A stretch of DNA of 64,000 nucleotides from contig JAOAPX010000074.1 of NCBI GenBank assembly GCA_025463125.1, positions 1 through 64,000 of the forward strand, in the 5' to 3' direction. The translations under genes and the position numbers were made by a program. The notes below the pieces were generated by a model. It was not told the origin of the DNA. It did no database searches and saw only the letters and a list, made by a program, of their open reading frames with translations. Source of the DNA: Acidobacteriota bacterium. GTDB lineage: Bacteria; Acidobacteriota; Blastocatellia; Pyrinomonadales; Pyrinomonadaceae. Numbering within the stretch: position 1 is the stretch's first letter; every line of letters starts with the position of its first letter. Below, piece after piece: positions 9,586 to 16,623 of this stretch.

Positions 9586-9978
9586 TTATTTTCCCGAGTT
9601 GCTGAACTGCGAATAAGCCACGCGGAAAAGCTCTGACAGGGCTTTTGCCGTTTCGGGCGATAAATTTTTATCCGCGCGCAGATGCGCTTCGACAATTTCA
9701 GGCGTCGCTTCGTGCGGGTAATAAACCACCGCTTCGACATCTTCCTGATTGCGGTTTTTCATCACGCGGTCAACCGGCATATCCAGCCAGTTTGTCAATC
9801 GCGCGATGTTGTCAGCATCGGGTTTTCCGGTTCCGTTCTCGATTCTGGAAAGCGTCGAAGCCGACACGTTTGTTACGTCCGCGACATCGCGAAGACTTAA
9901 TTTCAATTCTTCGCGACGACGCTTGATTGCTCTTCCGAGTTCGATTGTGTTTATAAGAGTTTCGTTTTTGTAAGCCAT
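9586..9978 (-). CDS. XRE-family helix-turn-helix transcriptional regulator
   Basis: A 130-residue DNA-binding protein. Residues 10-68 form a Cro/cI-type HTH: LGRAIKRRREELKLSLRDVA, then SASTLSRIENGTGKPDADNI, where the SxSTLSRIENG part is the recognition helix region. The C-terminal 60 residues are not a recognised domain. An AGATGAGGAAATT ribosome-binding region precedes ATG 9978. It is divergent from the SWIM-Rad52 gene; two matching palindromes in the shared intergenic region are good candidates for its operators. Repression of the divergent gene and of itself is inferred from operator position, not shown. Confidence 0.9.
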   Translation of the reverse strand: MAYKNETLINTIELGRAIKRRREELKLSLRDVADVTNVSASTLSRIENGTGKPDADNIARLTNWLDMPVDRVMKNRNQEDVEAVVYYPHEATPEIVEAHLRADKNLSPETAKALSELFRVAYSQFSNSGK

Positions 9979-10042
9979 AATTTCCTCATCTCCACGTTTA
10001 ACTTTTTAAGTGCCGTAGATGCACCGTCCATGTCACGCATAA

Positions 10043-10071
10043 AACATAACATAGTGATTTTTTAAATGCAA
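10043..10071 (-). promoter_or_regulatory. Predicted promoter for the XRE regulator
   Basis: On the minus strand TTGCAT (10071-10066) and TATGTT (10048-10043) are separated by 17 bases, close to the sigma-70 consensus. The predicted transcript has a leader of about 55 bases before ATG 9978. Confidence 0.5.
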
Positions 10072-10077
10072 CACCGC

Positions 10078-10093
10078 GTTTCACACTTGCAAC
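10078..10093. promoter_or_regulatory. Candidate operator O1 (imperfect palindrome)
   Basis: GTTTCACACTTGCAAC matches the perfect palindrome at 10116-10131 at 12 of 16 positions and is itself a near-palindrome (GTTTCA against GTTGCA on the other strand). It covers the -35 hexamer of the predicted plus-strand promoter. Its centre is 38 bases from the second operator. Confidence 0.5.
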
Positions 10094-10115
10094 AAATAAA
10101 ATTGTTTGATACACT
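10087..10115 (+). promoter_or_regulatory. Predicted sigma-70 promoter of the SWIM-Rad52 gene
   Basis: TTGCAA (10087-10092) and TACACT (10110-10115) lie 17 bases apart. Transcription would start near 10122, inside the palindrome at 10116-10131. The leader carries an AAGGAG ribosome-binding site at 10188-10193, six bases before the start codon. Confidence 0.6.
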
Positions 10116-10131
10116 GTTTCATAGATGAAAC
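10116..10131. promoter_or_regulatory. Candidate operator O2 (perfect palindrome)
   Basis: GTTTCATAGATGAAAC consists of two perfect 7-base half-sites around a 2-base centre. It directly follows the -10 hexamer and covers the predicted start point, which is the classical position for a repressor site. The divergent XRE protein is the obvious candidate to bind it. Confidence 0.6.
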
Positions 10132-10199
10132 GAGGGCGTTTTATTCTTTACTTAAACTAAGGAGTATCGACAGTTCGAGTAAGTTCCAAGGAGAAGATA

Positions 10200-11444
10200 A
10201 TGGCAGTAGCGGTAGCAGATAAAAATACAACGGAAAAACGCGAGAAAAGAGCTAAATCGATCGCGGCGATGGGACTTGTCAATCGCGAAGGCGACAAGTT
10301 CACGGTTTCGACGCCGAGTCTTCGCGGTCGTCAATCGGTTTACGATGTCTGGCGAGATGAAAACGGGAAAATTCGTTGTAATTGTTTAGAGTACGAAGAA
10401 GCGTCTGTTACGGATCCGGGATTTCGTTGCGAACACATTTTAGCGGTGAAATACGCTCTTGTGTCGAAGAATACCGAATCGGTCACGAAACAGCCGCCTG
10501 TAAATAACGACTTTACGGCGAAAGCGGAAGTTAATTCACAGGCAGTTTCAACAGACAAAAGCACAACTGAGTCACGCGAGTCCACGCGCGGCGAACAGAA
10601 GACTGAACGAGTCGCGGCGGATGTTTCAGCAAAAGGACAGGCTGAAGCAAACGAAGCCGAAACTCTTCAACTTGCAGATACACAAGGAGACAAAAAAGTG
10701 AAACAAGAAATTTATAAACAAGTTTCGCCGGAAGCGGCGGAAGCGGCGACAACAGAAACTGCTGTTGAAACAATCGAGGTTGCGAATAACGTCTTGAATT
10801 TTACGACAACATTAAAAGAATTACGCAAGAATGTCGATCCGAACCTGATCAAGCAGCGCGAAGGCTGGCGCGACCGCAACGGAAATACGCATTACGTCGA
10901 TTACGTCGAATGGCACACGGTTGCGGACATTTTGGATGAAACCGCGCCGAACTGGTCGCATACGATTCGCGACATCAAACAAATCGGCGATATCTTCACC
11001 GTCACGGTCGCAATCATGATCGACGGCATTACGCGCGAAGGCATCGGAACCGGCAGCGCCGAATCCGAACTCGGAATCAAGAAAGCCGAACACGATGCTC
11101 TGAAACGAGCCGCCGTAAAATTCGGTATCGCCCGCGATCTATACAAAAAGGAATCGGACGTTATCGAACGAGAAGGCGCGGTTCCGGCGCAAAATGACGG
11201 CGGCTTTCCGGCAAACCCGATTGCCCGGAGCTTGTCTGATTTAGTCACGGCGAAACAGCTCGGAATGATTCGCGCGATCGCCCGCGAAATGGGAATCGAT
11301 GCCGACGAAGAATGCAATAATGTCGTGCAGTGCAAAACCGATGAGCTTTCCAAAAAAGCCGCTTCGACCTTTATTCAGCACTTGCAGGACATGCAAAAAG
11401 GACAACAGTCGAATTCGGCGCAGCCGATGCGCCGTGCCGGTTAA
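10200..11444 (+). CDS. SWIM zinc-finger / Rad52-family single-strand annealing protein fusion
   Basis: Predicted recombination mediator of 414 residues. Residues 60-79 have the SWIM zinc-finger pattern C-x-C-x14-C-x-H (C60, C62, C77, H79). A low-complexity Gln/Glu/Ser/Thr/Ala-rich linker follows (about 90-195). Residues 197-317 resemble the Rad52/Rad22 annealing domain: YVEWHTVADILDETAPNW, a central strand-rich region, EGIGTGSAES, then KAEHDALKRAAVKFG. The C-terminal part (about 343-400: TAKQLGMIRAIAREMGID) is helical and resembles tails of phage annealing proteins. Rad52-like proteins anneal complementary single strands; SWIM modules in Sws1/Shu-type proteins support recombination. The fusion, the divergent XRE gene and the operators suggest a regulated, perhaps phage-derived, repair function. 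Confidence 0.82.
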   Translation: MAVAVADKNTTEKREKRAKSIAAMGLVNREGDKFTVSTPSLRGRQSVYDVWRDENGKIRCNCLEYEEASVTDPGFRCEHILAVKYALVSKNTESVTKQPPVNNDFTAKAEVNSQAVSTDKSTTESRESTRGEQKTERVAADVSAKGQAEANEAETLQLADTQGDKKVKQEIYKQVSPEAAEAATTETAVETIEVANNVLNFTTTLKELRKNVDPNLIKQREGWRDRNGNTHYVDYVEWHTVADILDETAPNWSHTIRDIKQIGDIFTVTVAIMIDGITREGIGTGSAESELGIKKAEHDALKRAAVKFGIARDLYKKESDVIEREGAVPAQNDGGFPANPIARSLSDLVTAKQLGMIRAIAREMGIDADEECNNVVQCKTDELSKKAASTFIQHLQDMQKGQQSNSAQPMRRAG

Positions 11445-11466
11445 TTAAGTTTCCTCACCAAAAAGA

Positions 11467-11533
11467 GTTTTGAGTTGCGCAAACCGTCCTGCTTTCTCCA
11501 CGGAGCCAGCAAATCTCACGCGCAACTCAAAAC
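11467..11533. other. Nested stem-loop downstream of the SWIM-Rad52 gene
   Basis: Perfect 14-base arms gttttgagttgcgc (11467-11480) and gcgcaactcaaaac (11520-11533) enclose an inner stem made of tgct/agca and ctcc/ggag. It is 22 bases after the stop codon and 17 bases before the terminator hairpin, so it would form the 3' end of the mRNA or of a small RNA. No known RNA family was recognised. Confidence 0.5.
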
Positions 11534-11549
11534 CGCTTTTCATACAAAT

Positions 11550-11581
11550 AAAAAAGGTGAGCTACGAAACTCACCTTTTTT
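11550..11581. terminator. Rho-independent terminator between convergent genes
   Basis: The stem aaaaaaggtgag/ctcacctttttt (11550-11561 with 11570-11581) has an 8-base loop, with T-rich sequence on both strands. It can end the plus-strand SWIM-Rad52 transcript and the minus-strand M16 transcript. Confidence 0.85.
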
Positions 11582-11591
11582 ATTTCTTCTT

Positions 11592-13298
11592 TTATTTCTC
11601 GCGACTTCCTGAAAAGTTTAGCGGCATCGGAATCATCGGCGCGGTCAAAGAGCCGCTCATCGAATCGTTTTCGACATTCCCGCTGATTGTCAATTCAACG
11701 GATTGTCCTTGAATTTCCGATTTGGCGGTGGCTGAAAATTTATCGCCCTTAACCTTTCCGTCCTGTACGACGCCTTCGCCGAGCATTGATTCAAGTTTTC
11801 CCGAAACCGTTCCGTCAGATTGTTCTAAAACCAGGGAAACCGGGAAAGATTGCCCTTGAAAATCAACGGTTAAGCTCCATTTTCCGGCGACATTCGCCGT
11901 TTCTTTTGTTTCCGACTGCATATATTCCTCAATCTCCTTCGGGTTTCCGTCCGTATCGAAAATTTCGATTTTTGTCGCGTAGCTTTGCGCCTGCGGCAGA
12001 ATCTCTTCGGCATCGCCGACGATTACAATAGCCATCCGGTCGGGATGAATATATTTTTTGGCGATGTTTTCAACATCCTCGATCGTAACGGCGCTTACGT
12101 TTTCGCGGTAAGTTTGCAGATAATCGTCGGGCAAATTATAAAGTTTTTGCGAGACGATCAGCGAAGTCAAACCTTCCTGCGTTTCTGCGCGGATCGGGAA
12201 AACGCCTGTCAGAAAGTTTTGCGCGTCCTGCAATTCCTGCTCGGAAACCTTTTCGTCTTTAATCCGGTCGAGCTCGTAAAAGAATTCGCGCAAGGAATCG
12301 CCCGTCACAGGCGTTCGCACTTCAGCCGTCGCTTCGAAATCTCCGGCTAAACGCTTCGTATCGATTCTGGTGTACGCGCCGTATGTATAGCCTTTTTCTT
12401 CGCGCAGATTCATAAAAACGCGCGAAGAAGCGCCTGCGCCCAGAACTTGATTCATGACGATAAACGAAAAATAATCCGGATTCGTTCGTTCGAAAGCCAG
12501 GCTTGAAATAACGATATTCGACTGCGCGGAGCCCGGTCGATCGACTATCGTTAAAGTTCTTTCACGGCGCTCGGGCAATTGCGGAAATTCAGCCTGTTGT
12601 TTATCGCCTTTTTGCCATTTACCGAAAAGGTCTTTGATTTCATTGATCAAAGTTTCGGTTTCCACATCGCCGACTATTATAAAAATCGCGTCGTTCGGAA
12701 TGAAAATCTTTTTATGCTGATCGATTAACCGTTCACGTGAAAGCTTTTCAATATCAGAGGCTTTCGAAGAGATTGCCGCATAAGGATGCTCGCCGTACAA
12801 AATACGGGCGGTTTGTTCGTTTGCCAGGAACGAAGCCTGCGAACGCTGGTATTTTAAATTTTCAATCGTGTTTTGTTTATAAAGATCGAGTTCTTTCTCG
12901 GGAAAAGTCGGAGTAAAAACCATCTCCGACATCAAACGCAGAATATCCGAGTTGTAAAGCGAAAGACCGGAAGCGGCGACGATTGTAAAATCATCCGAAG
13001 CGCTCGCGGAGATGCTTGCGCCGAGCCGCTCGATTTCTTCGGCAAACCGGCGGCTTGTGTAGTTTTTGGTTCCTTCGCTCAGCATCGACGCCATCGCCGA
13101 AGTCAAACCGATCGCGTCCTGCGGGTCATTAATATCACCTGAATTAAAAGCCAAACGATAACTGACAAGCGGCAAACGTTTATTTTCAAAAATAACGATT
13201 TTCAAACCGTTGTCCAAAGTGGTTTCAAACGGTTTGCCGATATTAAAAGGAACGGGCGCAAGAGGTTCCGGCGCATTTTTACGAAATTCTTCTGACAT
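11592..13298 (-). CDS. M16-family peptidase-like protein lacking the zinc motif
   Basis: A 568-residue member of the M16 (mitochondrial processing peptidase) fold. At the place of the HxxEH zinc motif it reads GLTSAMASMLSEGT, so it should not bind zinc. Such proteins are usually the non-catalytic partner of an active M16 subunit, here the product of the gene just upstream. Two M16 halves span about residues 15-430. An added C-terminal part (about 455-568) is strand-rich (GKWSLTVDFQGQSFPVSLVL and further Gly/Ser-rich repeats) and looks like a small beta-barrel domain. No signal peptide is seen although M16 pairs of this type often act in the envelope. The stop is 11 bases from the shared terminator. 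Confidence 0.9.
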   Translation of the reverse strand: MSEEFRKNAPEPLAPVPFNIGKPFETTLDNGLKIVIFENKRLPLVSYRLAFNSGDINDPQDAIGLTSAMASMLSEGTKNYTSRRFAEEIERLGASISASASDDFTIVAASGLSLYNSDILRLMSEMVFTPTFPEKELDLYKQNTIENLKYQRSQASFLANEQTARILYGEHPYAAISSKASDIEKLSRERLIDQHKKIFIPNDAIFIIVGDVETETLINEIKDLFGKWQKGDKQQAEFPQLPERRERTLTIVDRPGSAQSNIVISSLAFERTNPDYFSFIVMNQVLGAGASSRVFMNLREEKGYTYGAYTRIDTKRLAGDFEATAEVRTPVTGDSLREFFYELDRIKDEKVSEQELQDAQNFLTGVFPIRAETQEGLTSLIVSQKLYNLPDDYLQTYRENVSAVTIEDVENIAKKYIHPDRMAIVIVGDAEEILPQAQSYATKIEIFDTDGNPKEIEEYMQSETKETANVAGKWSLTVDFQGQSFPVSLVLEQSDGTVSGKLESMLGEGVVQDGKVKGDKFSATAKSEIQGQSVELTISGNVENDSMSGSLTAPMIPMPLNFSGSREK

Positions 13299-13318
13299 AA
13301 AGTTTTGTTTTCAATGGT

Positions 13319-13389
13319 GAAGGATTAATGGTGAACGGCGAATTAACAAAAACATAATTTCTTCGTTAAACATTCACCATTAATCCTTC
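13319..13389. repeat. Perfect 17-base inverted repeat element
   Basis: The arms gaaggattaatggtgaa (13319-13335) and ttcaccattaatccttc (13373-13389) are exact reverse complements around a 37-base loop. It lies between the two M16 peptidase genes and is 71 bases long, the same as the element at 7891-7961. No U-run follows on the minus strand. Confidence 0.75.
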
Positions 13390-13422
13390 TTCTACCCTTT
13401 TCCGAATTCTACCCTTTTCCGA
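13390..13422. repeat. 17-base tandem duplication over the M16 stop codon
   Basis: ttctacccttttccga occurs at 13390-13405 and 13407-13422, a direct repeat of period 17. It duplicates the last codons and stop codon of the upstream M16 gene, so the second copy is a silent relic after the stop. It abuts the inverted-repeat element. Confidence 0.85.
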
Positions 13423-14686
13423 CCGGAACGATGTCGAGCAAAGCTCGATTTTCAGTGTTCAGATATTCGGCGACAGCCGCTTGAATCTGCTGCGGAGTAA
13501 TTTGCAGCAATTCATCGAGCTCGGAATTTACCAGCTCCGGGCTGCCGTCATAAAGCGCGAACTCGGCGATGTGCTGCGCTCGCGACATAGACGACTGGCG
13601 CATCCTGATAACATCGTTGAGCAATTGATTTTGTATTTTCTGCATTTCTTCGGCTCTCACGCCGTTTGTCGCCAAATCATTTATTTCGCTCATAATAACG
13701 TCGCGAATCTTGCTCAAATCCTTTTCGGGTTTCGGAATCGCTCCGATAAAAATGCTCGAAGGTCCGCGCCGTTCGTCCGTGAAACCGAAAAGCTGGACGA
13801 CCGATTCCTCGCCTTTGACGAGTTTTTGATAAAGACGCGAGCTTTCGCCGTCGTACAGCAATTTTCCGGCTAAATAAAGCGCGTTAAATTCCGGCGAGCG
13901 GCGCGGCGGAATTTTCCAGCCGATCAAAAACGCCGGAAAAGGCGCGAGTTTATCTTCATAAACTTTGTAGGTTTCCGAAACTTCGCGCGGCTCGCTGACG
14001 TCGAGCGCAGGCGGAAGCGGCTGATTCGGTATCGATCCGAAATATTTTTCGACCAATTCCTTAACCGTTTCTTTTTCAAACGAACCGGAAATAACCAGAA
14101 CGGCGTTGTTCGGGGCGTAATAAACGCGGAAAAATTCCTGAACGTCTTCGACCGTCGCGTCGTCCAAATCTTCCATCGAACCGATGGTCGAGTGCGAATT
14201 GGCGAAGTTTTTGTAAACCATCGAATTGATCAGATCGAAAATCTGCCCGTAAGGCTGGTTGTCGTAGCGCAGACGTTTTTCTTCTTTGACGGCGTCGCGC
14301 TGGTTATCGAGATTTTCCTGCGTTACGGCGAGCGTTCGCATACGGTCCGATTCCAGCCAGAGAGCCAGCGGCAATTGATTCGCGGGCAAACTTTCAAAAT
14401 AATTCGTGCGCTCGGACGAAGTCGTTCCGTTCATCGTTCCGCCCGCTTTCATTATAAATTGAAAATGCTCGGCTTTTTTGACGTTTTCCGAGCCTTGAAA
14501 CATCATATGCTCGAACAGATGCGCAAAGCCGGTGCGACCTTCGCGCTCGTTGCGCGAACCGACGTCGTAATAAACCGCAACGGCGACGACCGGAATCGCC
14601 GGATCGTGATTAAGCACGACGCGCAGACCGTTTCCCAGCGTAAATTGTTCGATTTCTAAAGGCGTTAATTTGAATTGTTCTGACAT
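13409..14686 (-). CDS. M16-family zinc metallopeptidase, catalytic subunit
   Basis: A 425-residue processing-type peptidase. The inverted zinc motif HLFEH (about residues 56-60, in GFAHLFEHMMFQGS) is intact, as is the downstream Glu region (about 125-140, NLDNQRDAVKEEKRLRYDN). It covers one active M16 module plus one C-terminal M16 module. It is followed after 110 bases by the non-catalytic M16 gene, and the two products probably form a heterodimer like mitochondrial processing peptidase. No signal peptide is evident. The 3' end carries a tandem duplication. Natural substrates are unknown. Confidence 0.94.
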   Translation of the reverse strand: MSEQFKLTPLEIEQFTLGNGLRVVLNHDPAIPVVAVAVYYDVGSRNEREGRTGFAHLFEHMMFQGSENVKKAEHFQFIMKAGGTMNGTTSSERTNYFESLPANQLPLALWLESDRMRTLAVTQENLDNQRDAVKEEKRLRYDNQPYGQIFDLINSMVYKNFANSHSTIGSMEDLDDATVEDVQEFFRVYYAPNNAVLVISGSFEKETVKELVEKYFGSIPNQPLPPALDVSEPREVSETYKVYEDKLAPFPAFLIGWKIPPRRSPEFNALYLAGKLLYDGESSRLYQKLVKGEESVVQLFGFTDERRGPSSIFIGAIPKPEKDLSKIRDVIMSEINDLATNGVRAEEMQKIQNQLLNDVIRMRQSSMSRAQHIAEFALYDGSPELVNSELDELLQITPQQIQAAVAEYLNTENRALLDIVPVGKG

Positions 14687-14792
14687 AAATCTTTTTAGTT
14701 TTCCTGCTATTACGTAGAAATATCAAACCATTTTGTCTTGAAAAATGCAACGGGTAATTCAGCCGCGTATTTTCTCAAATATTTTTTATGGA

Positions 14793-15599
14793 TTAGATAT
14801 TAGTTTGACGCGCCGGGTTTTCCTGATTTTCTTTGGCAATCGCGTAGAGCGCGGATTTAACCTGAAAAGGCGTTAAATCCGGGTAAGCTTCGAGAAGAAG
14901 CGCGATTATTCCCGCGATATGCGGGCAGGCAAAACTATTTCCCGTCAGGTTCCTGTAACCTTTGCCGAGCCATGGCGTTCGCACATTGACGCCCGGCGCG
15001 GTCAGCTCGATTATTTCGCCGTAATGAAAACCGAAATTATAAGGGTCGGTTTCCGCGCTTTTTATAACGGAAATTAAAGAAGAGGAAAAAACCGAGGGAA
15101 AACTCGGCTGAGGCAGATTGTTTGCGGCGGCAACGACGATGCAGCCCGCCTGGTATGCGCGGTCGAGCAAATCGTGAAGCGGCGCGAAAAATTGAGGCTT
15201 TGTCGTTCCGAGACTTAAATTAATGACGCGGTAACGCTTTTTTATCGAATACTCCAAGCCGGCAAGAAACGTCTGCCCGTCGCCGATTCCGCCCGCGCCT
15301 AAAACCTTTACGCTGTGCAGCTGCGCGTCTGGAGCGATTTTTGCGATAATGCCGGCGCAGGCTGTTCCGTGCCCTGCCGAATCGCCCGTTTCGGAAGGCT
15401 CGAAAACGATTCTTTTATTCTCCCGCTGCGCTTCGACCGATTCTTTGATCTTCCCGTGCAAATCCGGATGCTCGACGTCGATTCCGCTGTCGATGATCGC
15501 GACGCTGACGCCTTTGCCCGTCAGTTTCTTCCAGTTATCGTCGATCTGAAAGAGATTGGAAGAACCGGAATTTGATTCGGAAACGATTACGTCTGTCAT
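14793..15599 (-). CDS. S8 family (subtilisin-like) serine protease without prodomain
   Basis: A compact 268-residue subtilase. The triad is visible: Asp in AIIDSGIDVEHPDL (about 36), His in GHGTACAGI (about 78), Ser in GNSFACPHIAG (about 222). The oxyanion Asn is in AAANNLPQPSFPS (about 160). There is no signal peptide and no inhibitory propeptide: the catalytic domain begins about 25 residues from the start. It is therefore likely cytoplasmic and must be controlled another way. It lies 9 bases downstream of the GAF-domain gene, which suggests that the GAF protein partners with or regulates it. Confidence 0.92.
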   Translation of the reverse strand: MTDVIVSESNSGSSNLFQIDDNWKKLTGKGVSVAIIDSGIDVEHPDLHGKIKESVEAQRENKRIVFEPSETGDSAGHGTACAGIIAKIAPDAQLHSVKVLGAGGIGDGQTFLAGLEYSIKKRYRVINLSLGTTKPQFFAPLHDLLDRAYQAGCIVVAAANNLPQPSFPSVFSSSLISVIKSAETDPYNFGFHYGEIIELTAPGVNVRTPWLGKGYRNLTGNSFACPHIAGIIALLLEAYPDLTPFQVKSALYAIAKENQENPARQTNI

Positions 15600-15608
15600 A
15601 GCAAAAAA

Positions 15609-16385
15609 CTAAAAACTTAAAAGACTCGTTTCCGTTTTCGTATCGGAAAAACGCAGTATGGATTCGAGTAATTCACGACACAATTGGCGTTCGCCGTCGC
15701 CTCGCGAAGATACTTCGCGCAGCAGAATCGCCAGATCCATCATTTCACGATGTTCAGCCGAATCACGAAGTGTTTCCAGCCAGCGGCGGACTTCCGTATA
15801 ATCGGTTTCGTTTTTATTTTTGATAATTTTGTTATCAAGTTCCTGAAAAAGCTTTGTCGATCCGTAAGCGTGTACGAGCGTGGAAATCGCTTCGGCGAAT
15901 AAAGCGGCGCTGTCCATTTCGGCTGGCGTAAACGGCTCGAAAGGCGGATCGCCGATGCGGTTGACGTATTCGAGAACGCCGATTATTTCATCGTTATAAC
16001 GCAGCGGCGTGGCGAGAATCGTTTGCGTTGAATAACCCGTGGATTTATCAACTTCATCATAAAAGAACGATTCATCGCCGACGTTTGCGACCGCCATCGG
16101 CTGCCCGGATGAAAGCACGAAACCGGCAATTCCCTTTCCGGCAGGCACTTTTAGATTAAGAATTTTTCCGGCTACCTTCCCGATCGCCGAAAGAAAACGC
16201 AAATCGCCCTGATCGCCGTCGCGTATTAAAACCGATGCTTCCTCTGAATTCATCGCCGCGGCGGAAATGCGCAGCAGATTTTCGATGGAATTAGTGATCG
16301 GTTCGGTCAAAACATTTGCGACATCAATTGTTTCGATCAGAGACTGAAGTTTTATCTGCAAATTATTTTCGTTCGTTGCCGACAT
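15609..16385 (-). CDS. GAF-domain protein paired with an S8 protease
   Basis: A 258-residue cytoplasmic protein. Residues about 20-180 form a GAF domain (SEEASVLIRD, LRFLSAIGKVAGKIL, VPAGKGIAGFVLSSGQPM, LATPLRYNDEIIGVLEYVNR), a fold that binds small ligands such as cyclic nucleotides, haem or other signals. The C-terminal 75 residues are helical and acidic (TDYTEVRRWLETLRDS and so on) with no recognised output domain. The gene is 9 bases upstream of a prodomain-less subtilase. The parsimonious reading is a sensor subunit that controls the protease. The ligand cannot be predicted. Confidence 0.88.
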   Translation of the reverse strand: MSATNENNLQIKLQSLIETIDVANVLTEPITNSIENLLRISAAAMNSEEASVLIRDGDQGDLRFLSAIGKVAGKILNLKVPAGKGIAGFVLSSGQPMAVANVGDESFFYDEVDKSTGYSTQTILATPLRYNDEIIGVLEYVNRIGDPPFEPFTPAEMDSAALFAEAISTLVHAYGSTKLFQELDNKIIKNKNETDYTEVRRWLETLRDSAEHREMMDLAILLREVSSRGDGERQLCRELLESILRFSDTKTETSLLSF

Positions 16386-16623
16386 AAAAATTGATTTTCC
16401 CTGAATTTTACAGGTTTTTCAAACAAACCGTTTGGATATTAAAATAGATTTGGAAACCTTTGTCTATTAATACTTTTCAAACAGCAAATAAAATTTGATT
16501 TTGGCGGAAGAAATGCGCCTTTTCGGTTGCATTCGTGCGGATCGGTTTGTAACATTCGCAGCAATAGCCGATTGTTTATCGCGCCTAGCGCGGCGATGCA
16601 TTTCGCTTTGAGGATTTTCGAGT

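Noticed and set aside
10000-10199. Sigma-54 promoter upstream of the SWIM-Rad52 gene
   Set aside because: caccgcgtttcacacttgcaac was considered because rpoN is in the window, but it lacks the GG-N10-GC spacing; a sigma-70 pair fits better.
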